Below are positions 8,961 through 17,994 of a DNA stretch of 64,000 nucleotides, piece by piece; position 1 is the stretch's first letter; the number at the start of each line of letters is the position of its first letter. Location: assembly GCF_900312815.1 (NCBI RefSeq), contig NZ_OMPE01000003.1, positions 148,944-212,943 of the forward strand, given 5' to 3'. The notes beneath the pieces are model-generated. The model was not told the DNA's origin and did not search any database. It was given only the letters and a program-made list of their open reading frames with translations. This DNA is from Aquimarina sp. AU474 (GTDB lineage Bacteria > Bacteroidota > Bacteroidia > Flavobacteriales > Flavobacteriaceae). A program made the translations under genes and the position numbers.

Positions 8961-10124
8961 TTACTTTGAAGCAAAAAGTTTAACATCTTCCTCACTTACC
9001 TCTTTTCCTCCAAGAATAATCAAGCGTTCGACTACATTACGAAGTTCTCTAATATTACCTGTCCAATCATATTGCTGCAATTGTTTAATTGCTTTGGCAG
9101 AAAATGCTTTGGCAGGAGAACCTTGTTCATTCGAAATTTTGTTGGTAAAATAATCCACTAATAAAGGAATATCCTCTCTACGATCATTAAGTGCTGGCAC
9201 TTTAATAAGGATCACAGCTAATCTATGATACAAATCTTCTCTAAATTTATTATCTGCTATTTCCTTCTTTAAATTTTTATTCGTTGCAGCAACAACTCTT
9301 ACATTTACCTTGATATCTTTATCACTTCCTACCCTTTGGATTTTATTTTCTTGAAGCGCTCTTAAAACTTTTGCTTGTGCCGAAAGACTCATATCCCCAA
9401 TCTCATCTAAAAAAATAGTCCCTCCGTTGGCCGCCTCAAATTTACCTGCGCGATCCTTATTTGCCGATGTAAATGCTCCTTTTACGTGTCCAAATAGCTC
9501 ACTCTCTATCAATTCTCCAGGTATTGCCGCACAGTTAACTTCGATCATTGGCCCTGCAGAACGTTCACTTTTTTGATGAATCCAATGCGCTACCAATTCT
9601 TTACCGGTCCCATTAGGCCCCGTAATAAGTACTCTAGCATCAGTAGCTGCAACTTTTTCTATAATAGTTTTGATCTCAGAAATCGCATTTGACTCCCCGA
9701 TCATATCGTAATTTTTAGAAACCTTTTTCTTTAATCGTTTGTTTTCTACAACCAATTCTTTACGATCTAGAGCATTACGCACCGTATTTAATAATCTATT
9801 TAAATCGGGTGGTTTCGAAATATAATCAAACGCTCCCAATCGCATGGTATTTACTGCAGTATCCAAATCCCCATGTCCCGATATCATTACAATAGGAATT
9901 TCTGGTTTTATTTTTTTTACTGCCTCAAGTACTTCTACTCCGTCCATTTTAGGCATTTTGATATCACAGAGTATTAAATCGTAGTCCTCGTTTTTTATTT
10001 TTTCTATTCCAGAAAGCCCATCTTCTGCTTCAAACAATTCATATTTATCACTTTCTTCAGATAATATCTTTACTAGAACTCTTCGGATAGCCGATTCGTC
10101 TTCAATTACTAATATTTTTGCCAT
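8961..10124 (-). CDS. NtrC-type response regulator with sigma-54 AAA+ domain, no DNA-binding domain
   Basis: A 387-residue protein. It has a receiver domain with Asp54 in ILCDIKMP (residues 1-120), then an AAA+ domain with Walker A GPNGTGKE (170-177), the sigma-54 contact loop as GAFTSA (217-222) rather than GAFTGA, Walker B FLDEIGD (239-245), and an arginine-finger region (FREDLYHRL). The chain stops about 17 residues after the C-terminal helical subdomain motif GNIRELRNVVERLI, so the usual Fis-type helix-turn-helix is absent. The start codon overlaps the stop of the upstream DUF6268 gene (TAATG), so the two are cotranscribed. It may act on sigma-54 promoters from solution or by protein contacts. 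Confidence 0.88.
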   Translation of the reverse strand: MAKILVIEDESAIRRVLVKILSEESDKYELFEAEDGLSGIEKIKNEDYDLILCDIKMPKMDGVEVLEAVKKIKPEIPIVMISGHGDLDTAVNTMRLGAFDYISKPPDLNRLLNTVRNALDRKELVVENKRLKKKVSKNYDMIGESNAISEIKTIIEKVAATDARVLITGPNGTGKELVAHWIHQKSERSAGPMIEVNCAAIPGELIESELFGHVKGAFTSANKDRAGKFEAANGGTIFLDEIGDMSLSAQAKVLRALQENKIQRVGSDKDIKVNVRVVAATNKNLKKEIADNKFREDLYHRLAVILIKVPALNDRREDIPLLVDYFTNKISNEQGSPAKAFSAKAIKQLQQYDWTGNIRELRNVVERLIILGGKEVSEEDVKLFASK

Positions 10125-11026
10125 TATATTTTTAATTTAATTCCACTACGAAAGTAGAATGTATTTTCATCATTTATTGTTAATACATTTTCTTGATCTC
10201 CATCACGTAGACGGATCTCATTACTTAATGTATATCCTCCATACACATAGAACAATAAGTGTTCCGTAAAAAAATATTCATAACCTACAGCTCCTATAAT
10301 GTTAAGCATCGAAGCATTTTCTACTAATTTAGCTTCGCCATTATCATCTACAAAAGCCCTATTATTCTGCAAGTTACCATAAAACCGATCTAACCCTATA
10401 AATGTTTGAAGTGTGTTTTTTGTATTAATAAAATATTTAATACTTGTTTTTGGAGTACCAAGCGAATACGACCAATTAGGATGAAATCTATTAAAATAGT
10501 TTATTATTGGTAACGGAAAATTTAAACTCGCAGGGGTAGTATATCTTAAACCTAAAATTAATCTAGAACTTCTTGGCGCTTCTCTATTTTTATAACTCTT
10601 TACCAAATAAATAGAACCTGTATATCTAAAATCATCACTCTCTATACCTGAACCTTCAAAATTTGAAGAAATCGCCCCCCCTAGTTTTGCTCCAAAACGC
10701 CAATTATTATTCATTTTAAAAGTGTATCCCAATTCTAGACCTACCGTATGAAAATTATTAAAATCTCCTCTGTTTTCGAAGGGCAAGGCATCTTTTATAT
10801 CTAAATTATTATATCTGTATTGTGTACTTATTACAAAATATGTTCCTTCCTTTCCCATTTTAATAGGGTAATTAGCCGAAAACCTTATTCTACTGTATAC
10901 ATTATCACTATCTTTTTGTGGGATATAAGCGTATTCTACTCTTGCTAAATCTGTATCCTGAGACCTCACAGCATCGCAAAAGGTATAAAAGAATAAAATT
11001 ATTAAAATCAGGTTCTTGATTTTCAT
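10124..11026 (-). CDS. DUF6268-like outer-membrane beta-barrel protein
   Basis: A 300-residue exported protein with signal peptide (MKIKNLILIILFFYTFCDAVRSQ). The mature part consists of repeated amphipathic strands (FRYTGSIYLVKSY, SRLILGLRYTTPASLNFPLP) ending in FYFRSGIKLKI, as expected of an outer-membrane barrel. I assign it to the DUF6268 type by overall resemblance and its opening ARVEYAYIPQ segment; this is from memory. The stop overlaps the start of the NtrC-like regulator, suggesting regulator and barrel are coexpressed, perhaps for an envelope response. Confidence 0.65.
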   Translation of the reverse strand: MKIKNLILIILFFYTFCDAVRSQDTDLARVEYAYIPQKDSDNVYSRIRFSANYPIKMGKEGTYFVISTQYRYNNLDIKDALPFENRGDFNNFHTVGLELGYTFKMNNNWRFGAKLGGAISSNFEGSGIESDDFRYTGSIYLVKSYKNREAPRSSRLILGLRYTTPASLNFPLPIINYFNRFHPNWSYSLGTPKTSIKYFINTKNTLQTFIGLDRFYGNLQNNRAFVDDNGEAKLVENASMLNIIGAVGYEYFFTEHLLFYVYGGYTLSNEIRLRDGDQENVLTINDENTFYFRSGIKLKI

Positions 11027-11068
11027 ATCTGGGACGTATATGTTGTTGTTTTCTCGATATCCTATATA

Positions 11069-11962
11069 TTATTCCTTTAAAATGGTTACTTCACGTTGTG
11101 GGAATGGAATACTTACATTATTCTCTCTAAATAGGCGATCAATCTCAAATCGTATTTCACTTTTTGGTATTGCTCCTTGAAAACTATCATTTAAAGTAAA
11201 TATCAATTTGAAATTTAATGAGCTATCAGCAAAATCCGTAAAAAGCACTAGTGGTTCGGGTTCTTTTAGCACCTGATCATTAGATGATGCAGCCTGCATC
11301 AACAGTTTTTTAACCAATTGTGTATCACTACCATAAGCTACACCAACTGCTATCGATTCTCGAGTTATTGTGCCATTTTGAGTCCAATTATATAATGATG
11401 AAGACAAATATTTATGGTTGGGGATAATCAATACTTTATTATCTATAGTGACCGCTCTTGTAGTTCTTAGTTTTATTTCTTCAACTCTTCCTACTTTTCC
11501 TTCAATTTCTATTATATCGTCTACATGTACTGTATTATCAACAAAAATAAAAATCCCAGACAAGATGTCTTGAATAAATGTTTGTAGCGCAAGACCTACA
11601 CCTACTAACAATGCTGCAGAAGCAGCAAATATCGCCGTGATATTAAACCCAATACCATCTAATGCTCCAAAAAGTACAATAATATATACAAGGTATTTTA
11701 AAAAAGAAAATACTGATTCAAACTTTCTTTTATCTTCTTTTTTAAGTTTTCTTGTCATTAATCTTTTAAAGAACTTCAATAAAAAAGAAGTTACCAAGAG
11801 AATAAGAACTACAAACAACAACAATCTAACGGTAAGTATGAAAGGGTGACTATCGGCTCCAAAATGAAAGATTTCATAATTGAGAAATTCCTTAATAGCA
11901 CCCCAAATATCTTTTTGGATAACATCTTTTACTTGTGTCGCAATTTCTTCCTGAATCATCAT
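11069..11962 (-). CDS. MscS-family mechanosensitive ion channel
   Basis: Three membrane helices near the N-terminus (about 45-70, 85-105 and 110-140 in the long reading) are followed by the pore-lining helix LLVGVGLALQTFIQDILSGIFI and the beta domain HVDDIIEIEGKVGRVEEIKLRTT, which are hallmarks of MscS. The C-terminal segment IRFEIDRLFRENNVSIPFPQREV is also typical. These channels open under hypo-osmotic shock. I chose the ATG at 11962 (MMIQEEIATQ); a GTG at 11980 would overlap the ABC permease stop. It is directly downstream of the ABC transporter genes. Confidence 0.9.
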   Translation of the reverse strand: MMIQEEIATQVKDVIQKDIWGAIKEFLNYEIFHFGADSHPFILTVRLLLFVVLILLVTSFLLKFFKRLMTRKLKKEDKRKFESVFSFLKYLVYIIVLFGALDGIGFNITAIFAASAALLVGVGLALQTFIQDILSGIFIFVDNTVHVDDIIEIEGKVGRVEEIKLRTTRAVTIDNKVLIIPNHKYLSSSLYNWTQNGTITRESIAVGVAYGSDTQLVKKLLMQAASSNDQVLKEPEPLVLFTDFADSSLNFKLIFTLNDSFQGAIPKSEIRFEIDRLFRENNVSIPFPQREVTILKE

Positions 11963-11964
11963 TT

Positions 11965-13266
11965 CTAGTATTTTAACCACTTAAATAATTCCTTATAGCT
12001 TGGTTTTTTACCATACATTAGTATACCCACTCTATATATTTTTCCAGCTAGCCATATCATAAAGATAATACTTCCAAATAAGAGAAGAATAGAGATCAAA
12101 ACCTCCCACCAACTTACCCCAAAAGGGATACGCATTAACATTACTATTGGCGATGTTAACGGAATCATAGAAAACACAGTAGAAACCGTTCCATGCGGAT
12201 TTTCGATTACCGAAAAGAATCCCACGTAAATCCCTAACATAAGTGGTAAAATAATCGGCAACATAAACTGCTGAGAATCGGTTTCACTATCAACAGCAGC
12301 ACCAATAGCCGCATAAATAGAACTATATAAAAAATATCCTCCTATGAAGTATACAAAAAATGCAAGTACTAATGTACCAAGAGGGAGTTTTAATATATCC
12401 TGAAGCACTAATTGTACTTCTTGCTGAAGATCTTCTTGTAAAACAGAAGATGGATCTATTCCCGCTGCCGGTTGGGGATTGACCCCAAAAATTGAAGTAG
12501 CAACAAATAACAAAATACTTCCCAAAATGACCCATATTATAAACTGAAGTATCCCTGCAAAAGAAGTACCCAAAATTTTGCCCATCATTAGTTGTAATGG
12601 TTTTACCGAAGAAATGATAATCTCAATAATTCTATTGGCTTTCTCTTCAATTACCGAACGCATTACCATATTTCCATAAATAATAATAAACATCATCAAA
12701 AAATAACCAGCTGCACCACCAAAAAACATTTTTATATAATTCGTCATTTTGGATGTTTTCTCGCCCGAGAAATTTTCAATCAAAATATTAACTTTTGCCT
12801 TTGAGTCTTCTATCATTTGCAAATCCAAACCTTTACTTTCAAAATTCTGATTTGTTAATTTTCCTTCAATAACATTCTCTATATCATTAAGGATAGAAAT
12901 ATTAGGTGCTTCATCTGCATAAAATTGTACAGATTTAGCCAGCTCTCTATTAGATTCTTTCTTTGGGATATATAATAGACCGTATAAACTTTTGATAATT
13001 ACAGAATCCTTGGCATCATTAAGAGGTAAATTACTATAATCAATATAGTTTATGTTATCTGAGTTCTTAAAATCTGAAGCAAACATACCTGTCTCATCAA
13101 AAAATGCAATCTCTCGGATCTCATCATTATTTAATGTAGCCAACCAGGTGATCAAAGATATCATCCCAACAAAGATCAAAGGGCTTAAAAAAGTCATTAC
13201 CACAAAAGTTCTATTACGAACACGTGCTATAAACTCTCTTTTGATAATTAATTTTAGGTTACTCAT
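11965..13266 (-). CDS. ABC-2 type transporter permease (NatB-like)
   Basis: The start at ATG 13266 (MSNLKLIIKREF) overlaps the ATPase stop by 8 bases; a longer frame exists but would run further into the ATPase gene. The protein is about 433 residues, with one helix near the N-terminus, a large extracytoplasmic domain (about 50-180), and five more helices in the C-terminal half. The motif KANRIIEIIISSVKPLQLMMGKILG is typical of NatB/ABC-2 permeases. It pairs with the ATPase upstream to form an exporter of unknown substrate; family members are linked to Na+ or drug export. Confidence 0.87.
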   Translation of the reverse strand: MSNLKLIIKREFIARVRNRTFVVMTFLSPLIFVGMISLITWLATLNNDEIREIAFFDETGMFASDFKNSDNINYIDYSNLPLNDAKDSVIIKSLYGLLYIPKKESNRELAKSVQFYADEAPNISILNDIENVIEGKLTNQNFESKGLDLQMIEDSKAKVNILIENFSGEKTSKMTNYIKMFFGGAAGYFLMMFIIIYGNMVMRSVIEEKANRIIEIIISSVKPLQLMMGKILGTSFAGILQFIIWVILGSILLFVATSIFGVNPQPAAGIDPSSVLQEDLQQEVQLVLQDILKLPLGTLVLAFFVYFIGGYFLYSSIYAAIGAAVDSETDSQQFMLPIILPLMLGIYVGFFSVIENPHGTVSTVFSMIPLTSPIVMLMRIPFGVSWWEVLISILLLFGSIIFMIWLAGKIYRVGILMYGKKPSYKELFKWLKY

Positions 13267-14188
13267 TTTCTGTGATGCTTTTAATAAATATCTCGTTAAC
13301 TCCTGGAATAACTTCATTAAACCTCATGACTTGAGCTTTATCTGATAAATATCCAAGTAGTTGATTTGACTCTGTGTTTTGGTTTAACGTAATTTTTAAT
13401 TTTAATTGTTCATCAATAGTTTTAAAATGAGCAGGGCTAACATCAAACTTATTCTTTAAGTCATTATAAAGATCATTACTATTTTCTGTACGAAGGCCAA
13501 CTTCAAAAGTGTTCGATTTATATGCTCTTTTTATATCGGACACTTTGCCTTCTAAAATTTTCTTTGATTTATTAATAAGGGCAATATGATCACATAATTC
13601 TTCTACACTTTCCATCCTATGAGTAGAAAAAATTACTGTAGCGCCTTCATCACGTAACTGTAAGATTTCATCTTTGATTACATTTGCATTTATAGGATCA
13701 AATCCACTAAATGGTTCATCAAATATTAATAGTTTTGGTCTGTGAAGAACAGTAACAATAAATTGTACTTTTTGCGCCATCCCTTTGGATAGTTCCTGTA
13801 TCTTTTTATTCCACCAATGCGTGATATCAAATTTATCAAACCAATAGGTAAGTCTTTCTTTTGCTTCTCTTTTACTCAGGCCTTTTAATTGTGCTAGATA
13901 TAGGGCTTGTTCTCCTACTTTCATAGACTTATACAAACCTCTTTCTTCGGGCAGATAACCTATATCTTTAATATGTTCTTTTTTCAGCAATTCATTATCC
14001 AAATATACGCTCCCTTGATCAGGTAATGTAATTTGATTAATAATCCGAATTAATGTTGTTTTACCAGCTCCATTTGGACCGAGCAAACCAAAGATACTTC
14101 CTCGAGGAACTTGAATAGATACATCATGCAATGCCGTAAAGCTTCCAAATCGTTTTGTAGCATTTTGTACCTCTAAAAGATTAGCCAT
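13259..14188 (-). CDS. ABC transporter ATP-binding protein (NatA-like)
   Basis: A 309-residue ATPase with Walker A GLLGPNGAGKTTLI (33-46), signature LSKGMAQKVQF, Walker B LLIFDEPFSGFDP and switch His in IFSTHRMESVEEL. The C-terminal extension after about residue 220 resembles the DUF4162 tail that is characteristic of ABC-2 exporters. Its 3' end overlaps the permease start, which shows translational coupling. It lies downstream of grpE-dnaJ but a terminator candidate separates them. Confidence 0.92.
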   Translation of the reverse strand: MANLLEVQNATKRFGSFTALHDVSIQVPRGSIFGLLGPNGAGKTTLIRIINQITLPDQGSVYLDNELLKKEHIKDIGYLPEERGLYKSMKVGEQALYLAQLKGLSKREAKERLTYWFDKFDITHWWNKKIQELSKGMAQKVQFIVTVLHRPKLLIFDEPFSGFDPINANVIKDEILQLRDEGATVIFSTHRMESVEELCDHIALINKSKKILEGKVSDIKRAYKSNTFEVGLRTENSNDLYNDLKNKFDVSPAHFKTIDEQLKLKITLNQNTESNQLLGYLSDKAQVMRFNEVIPGVNEIFIKSITENE

Positions 14189-14282
14189 ATACAGTAAAAA
14201 ATATAATTGTAGTTTGTAAGAAAGCTGAATGATACGAAAACTTAAAAACTTATGCTAATTAAATGCTTCTAGAAAAACAAAA

Positions 14283-14312
14283 CCCACCCTAAATACATGT
14301 ATTAAGGATGGG
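14283..14312 (-). terminator. Terminator candidate after dnaJ
   Basis: On the minus strand CCCATCCTTAATACATGTAT continuing to 14283 folds into an imperfect hairpin with C/G arms (CCCATCCT against AGGGTGGG) followed by TTTTGTTTTTC. It sits about 130 bases after the dnaJ stop and before the ABC gene start, so it probably separates the two transcripts. Confidence 0.5.
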
Positions 14313-14440
14313 AAAAAAATTGCTATGAAAAAGAAAAATTATCACTAAATGCGCTAGTGATGTTTCAAATATACGAATTTTTCTTAATCAAAAGTTAATA
14401 TAAAGTAAATGATTCGAACGGTGTAAAACCGTATAAATCA

Positions 14441-15550
14441 TTATGAAAACATATCTTTTACTTTCTCAAAAAAGGACTTTTCTCCACTATCAGGATTAGG
14501 TCTAAAATGATCATCCTTTGACATTTTTTCAAAAAATTCTCGTTGTTCTTTATTTAATGTTTTTGGAGTCCATACATTAACATGAACCAAAAGATCTCCT
14601 TTACCATATCCATTAAGACTAGGAATACCTTTTCCTCTTAATCTCAATATCTTACCACTCTGCACGCCTTCTTCGATTTTAATACGCACTTTACCAGATA
14701 CGGTATCAATCTCTCTAGATGCACCCAACGCAGCTTCAGAAAAACTTACATACAAATCATAATGCAAATTGTTCCCTTCTCTCTGTAAGTCTGGATGATC
14801 CTGTTCTTCAATAGCTACCAAAAGATCTCCTGCAACACCTTCTCCTGGCGCTTCATTTCCTTTTCCTGCTACTTTAAGTTGCATACCATCTTCTACTCCT
14901 GCAGGAATTTTAATACTTACAGTTTCTTCAGTAACTTTTAATCCTTGACCATCAGCGTCGGACGGTCTGTAATCAATACTTTGACCAGCTCCTCCACAGG
15001 TAGAACAAGTTGTGGCAGTTTGCATTCTACCTAATATAGTATTAGTAATACGAGTTACCTGCCCTGTACCATTACACGTCCCGCAAGTTTTGTATGTAGT
15101 ACCAGGAGCTTGAATTTTACGTTTTACTATAATCTTTTTCTCTACTCCGTTTGCTATTTCTTCCAAAGTAAGCTTAACTCGAATACGAAGATTACTTCCT
15201 TTTACTCTACGTTGTCTACCACCACCGCCTCCGAAACCTCCGAAACCGCTAAAGCCACCACCAAATATATCTCCAAATTGGCTGAAAATGTCATCCATAT
15301 TCATGCCACCTCCACCAAAGCCTCCGCCTTCAAAAGCTTGATGACCATATTGGTCATAACGAGCTTTTTTATCAGGGTCGCTTAAAATCTCATAAGCTTC
15401 TGCAGCTTTCTTAAATTTTTCTTCAGCAGATTTATCTCCTGGATTTTTGTCAGGGTGATACTCTATCGCTTTTTTTCGATATGCTTTTTTAATTTCTGCA
15501 TCAGTAGCATTCTTACTTATGCCTAATATGTCGTAAAAATCTTCCTTCAT
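14441..15550 (-). CDS. dnaJ: Chaperone DnaJ with a reduced zinc-binding region
   Basis: A 369-residue type I J protein: J domain with HPD at 32-34, Gly/Phe-rich linker (74-112) and two C-terminal beta domains. It stimulates DnaK ATPase in protein folding. The cysteine region carries only two CxxCxGxG motifs, CGTCNGTG (156-163) and CSTCGGAG (182-189), instead of the four in E. coli DnaJ. By position these correspond to motifs 2 and 3 (zinc centre II), while motifs 1 and 4 (zinc centre I) are replaced by non-Cys sequence. It starts 6 bases after grpE and forms an operon with it. Confidence 0.97.
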   Translation of the reverse strand: MKEDFYDILGISKNATDAEIKKAYRKKAIEYHPDKNPGDKSAEEKFKKAAEAYEILSDPDKKARYDQYGHQAFEGGGFGGGGMNMDDIFSQFGDIFGGGFSGFGGFGGGGGRQRRVKGSNLRIRVKLTLEEIANGVEKKIIVKRKIQAPGTTYKTCGTCNGTGQVTRITNTILGRMQTATTCSTCGGAGQSIDYRPSDADGQGLKVTEETVSIKIPAGVEDGMQLKVAGKGNEAPGEGVAGDLLVAIEEQDHPDLQREGNNLHYDLYVSFSEAALGASREIDTVSGKVRIKIEEGVQSGKILRLRGKGIPSLNGYGKGDLLVHVNVWTPKTLNKEQREFFEKMSKDDHFRPNPDSGEKSFFEKVKDMFS

Positions 15551-15556
15551 ACCTAA

Positions 15557-16102
15557 TTATTGTCCAGTTACTACTTTTGGAAAACGAATAACTTTATCTC
15601 CAAGTTTATAACCCTTTTCTATAACGTCTACAATCTTACCTTTAAGATCATCGCTAGGTGCAGGTATTTGCGTGATCGCTTCATGATCATCAGCATTAAA
15701 AACATCTCCTGCTTTAACCCCTACTTGCTCCAGACCTTTACTCTTTAAGGCTTCTTTTAATTTGTTATGAATAAGCTCTACTCCTTTGCTTAATTCTTTA
15801 TCTTTCGATTTTTCTATTTCTTTTAAAGCTCTATCGAAATCATCCAAAACGGGTAGCATCGATTGTATTACATCCTGACTTGCAGTTTTAAACAATTCGA
15901 CACGCTCTTTAGAAGTACGTTTTTTATAGTTTTCAAATTCTGCAAAAAGCCTCAAGAATTTATCCTTCTCTTTATCCAACTCTTCTTTTAATTGTGTTTC
16001 TATATCTAACTCTTCTTCCTTTAGATTTTCTTCCTGTGGCGTATCAAGTACTTCTTCTACTTGATCTTTTACATCTTCAGTGTTTTTATTTTTCTTACTC
16101 AT
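15557..16102 (-). CDS. grpE: Nucleotide exchange factor GrpE
   Basis: A 181-residue protein with an acidic, low-complexity N-terminus, a long coiled coil containing RLFAEFENYKKRTSKER, and the conserved C-terminal beta domain with FNADDHEAITQIPAP and KGYKLGDKVIRFPKVVV-like ending. GrpE releases ADP from DnaK. It is the first gene of the grpE-dnaJ operon, with dnaJ 6 bases downstream. A promoter -7 candidate lies about 40 bases upstream. Confidence 0.96.
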   Translation of the reverse strand: MSKKNKNTEDVKDQVEEVLDTPQEENLKEEELDIETQLKEELDKEKDKFLRLFAEFENYKKRTSKERVELFKTASQDVIQSMLPVLDDFDRALKEIEKSKDKELSKGVELIHNKLKEALKSKGLEQVGVKAGDVFNADDHEAITQIPAPSDDLKGKIVDVIEKGYKLGDKVIRFPKVVTGQ

Positions 16103-16140
16103 GTAACTCGTACCTATTATAAGTTTTGATTTTGAAATAG

Positions 16141-16148
16141 CAAAAGTA
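16141..16148 (-). promoter_or_regulatory. Promoter -7 element for grpE-dnaJ
   Basis: On the minus strand the sequence is TACTTTTG, which matches the Bacteroidota -7 consensus TAnnTTTG exactly. It lies 39 bases upstream of the grpE ATG. No clear -33 TTTG box was identified, so this is a candidate only. Confidence 0.45.
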
Positions 16149-16226
16149 CTGCCATTTTTAAATTAATGTCATAATGTCATTGCAATATTTTAGTATATAT
16201 TTAAGACCGTTCTTTTTAGAAAAAAA

Positions 16227-16234
16227 TAATTTTG
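16227..16234 (+). promoter_or_regulatory. Promoter -7 element for the YceI gene
   Basis: TAATTTTG matches the Bacteroidota -7 consensus TAnnTTTG and lies 30 bases upstream of the ATG at 16264. The -33 region is weak. Confidence 0.45.
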
Positions 16235-16263
16235 ACATTATTTTCAACCGTAATATATAACTT

Positions 16264-16938
16264 ATGAAAACCAAACTGATTAACCTATTAACCATCACAG
16301 TGATTATTATAACTGCAGTATCATGTAAAGGTGAAAAAGAAAAAACAAGAGAAAACTCTGATGTTAAAGAGGTTAGACAAACACCTATGAAAGCATTAGC
16401 CTATCAAGTAAATGGAGAATCTAGTACAATTGAATGGACTGGTAAAAAACCAGGAGGACAACATAGCGGTACTATAAAAATATCCAGTGGAGATGTAGCT
16501 GCGCAAGATGGAAAAATCCAGAGTGGGTCTTTTGTTATAGATATGCTAAGCATTGCTGTAACAGATCTAGAAGGTGAAGAGAAAACAAGCCTTGAAGGCC
16601 ATTTAAAAGGAGAAGCTAAAGGAACTGAAGATCATTTCTTTAATGTAGCCAAGTTCCCTAATGCCACTTTTGAGATTACTGGGATTGAAGAAAACGAAGG
16701 AATGGCCAAAATCTCAGGTAATCTTACTATTAAAGGTATTACAAAAAATATTTCGTTTGCCGCTACAACCAAAACAAATAATAATTCTATGACCCTTATT
16801 AGTGATATATTCACCATTAATCGAACAGATTGGGGAGTAAATTATAGTTCTAAATCTATATTCGAGAACCTAGGAGATAAATTTATCAATGATGATATCG
16901 AACTAAAAGTTAGCATTGTTGCCAATCCTACTTCTTAA
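16264..16938 (+). CDS. YceI-family lipoprotein
   Basis: A 224-residue protein with signal peptide and lipobox (ITAVSC at about 16-21). The mature domain is a lipocalin-like YceI barrel: STIEWTGKKPGGQHSGTIKI, LEGHLKGEAKGTEDHFFNVAKFPNATFEITG and the closing DRTDWGVNYSSKSI-type segment are family hallmarks. YceI proteins bind isoprenoid or other lipid-like ligands in the periplasm. It is monocistronic, with its own promoter and terminator. Confidence 0.93.
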   Translation: MKTKLINLLTITVIIITAVSCKGEKEKTRENSDVKEVRQTPMKALAYQVNGESSTIEWTGKKPGGQHSGTIKISSGDVAAQDGKIQSGSFVIDMLSIAVTDLEGEEKTSLEGHLKGEAKGTEDHFFNVAKFPNATFEITGIEENEGMAKISGNLTIKGITKNISFAATTKTNNNSMTLISDIFTINRTDWGVNYSSKSIFENLGDKFINDDIELKVSIVANPTS

Positions 16939-16963
16939 AAGTCAATAACACTTTAATTATCAA

Positions 16964-16991
16964 GCCGATTTTAATAAAATCGGCTTTTTTT
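16964..16991 (+). terminator. Rho-independent terminator after the YceI gene
   Basis: GCCGATTTTAATAAAATCGGC forms a strong hairpin directly followed by TTTTTTT on the plus strand. It overlaps the 3' end of the convergent epimerase gene (stop at 16990). Confidence 0.88.
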
Positions 16992-17895
16992 ATGGAAGTA
17001 AAGAATCTAATGCAGATGATATATTACCATATGTAAACTCAAAACCAGATTTTGAAATTTTGTCACTACATACACGTTGGCTTGCAAACAAAAGAATGTG
17101 CATTTCTCCTAAAAAAAGCTTCATAATAAGCCTTGGTACACCCGGCAAAACTATTTTCTTATTTAATTTATTAGCAATACTGTTGGTCAGTTTTTGGTTA
17201 GAGACAGGGTTTGGTGCTACTGCATTAAAAACTCCAGTTAATTCTTCTTCTAACACATATAAAAACATACGAGCCAGATCTGTAACATGAATCCAGCTTT
17301 GCCAATGTTTCCCATTTCCAAAAACAGCACCTACACCTAATTGAATTGGTTTTTTAATTTTAGGAAACGCTCCCCCCTTTTCAGAAAGAACAAGGCCTAT
17401 TCGTAGTAGACTTACTCCTATACCTAAAGTTTCAAATTGAAGTATCGTTTCTTCCCATTTTGTTACCACATTACCCAAAAAACCTATATCTCTTTCTGGA
17501 GAGCTCTCCATATAATAATTTTGAAAAGAATCTGGATAAATACCTATAGCACTTGCAGAAATTACATGTCTAACTGTGTGCTTTGTTTTCTTTAAGGATT
17601 CTAACAATACATGAGTTGAAATAATTCGACTCTCTAGTATTTCTTCTTTATAAGATGGAGTCCATCTTTTTGCTACAGATGCACCAACAAGGTTAATAAT
17701 AACCTCAACATCAAGAAAACAATTTTCGTCTAGAATATAATTTTTGGGATCCCAATAAAAACCCTGATAATTACTTGTGCTTTTTATTTTGTCTTTATTG
17801 GTGGTGAGGTAGTTGACATCAATTTTTGATTGATGACATAACTTTACAATTTCCTGGCCGATTAATCCGGTTGCTCCAGTAATTAAAACCTTCAT
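16990..17895 (-). CDS. TIGR01777 family NAD(P)-dependent epimerase (YfcH/SDR39U1-like)
   Basis: A 301-residue short-chain dehydrogenase-like protein with the N-terminal dinucleotide-binding motif MKVLITGATGLIGQEI and the family segments INLVGASVAKRWTPSYKEEI, SASAIGIYP and SWIHVTDLARMFLYVL. This matches the TIGR01777/YfcH epimerase family, whose physiological substrate is generally unknown. The catalytic YxxxK is not in canonical form (YMESSPE), as is usual in this family. It stands alone, convergent with the YceI gene. Confidence 0.88.
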   Translation of the reverse strand: MKVLITGATGLIGQEIVKLCHQSKIDVNYLTTNKDKIKSTSNYQGFYWDPKNYILDENCFLDVEVIINLVGASVAKRWTPSYKEEILESRIISTHVLLESLKKTKHTVRHVISASAIGIYPDSFQNYYMESSPERDIGFLGNVVTKWEETILQFETLGIGVSLLRIGLVLSEKGGAFPKIKKPIQLGVGAVFGNGKHWQSWIHVTDLARMFLYVLEEELTGVFNAVAPNPVSNQKLTNSIANKLNKKIVLPGVPRLIMKLFLGEMHILLFASQRVCSDKISKSGFEFTYGNISSALDSLLP

Positions 17896-17994
17896 TAGCT
17901 TATAATTTCATGCAAAATACTATTGGACTACAACAAAACCTATTTCTTTATTATAGGTTTAACAATCGTTTAAAATTATAGCCTTAAACTTTTA

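Noticed and set aside
15110..15385. 91-residue plus-strand frame opposite dnaJ
   Set aside because: It mirrors the glycine-rich and CxxC-rich coding region of dnaJ; low-complexity composition explains it.
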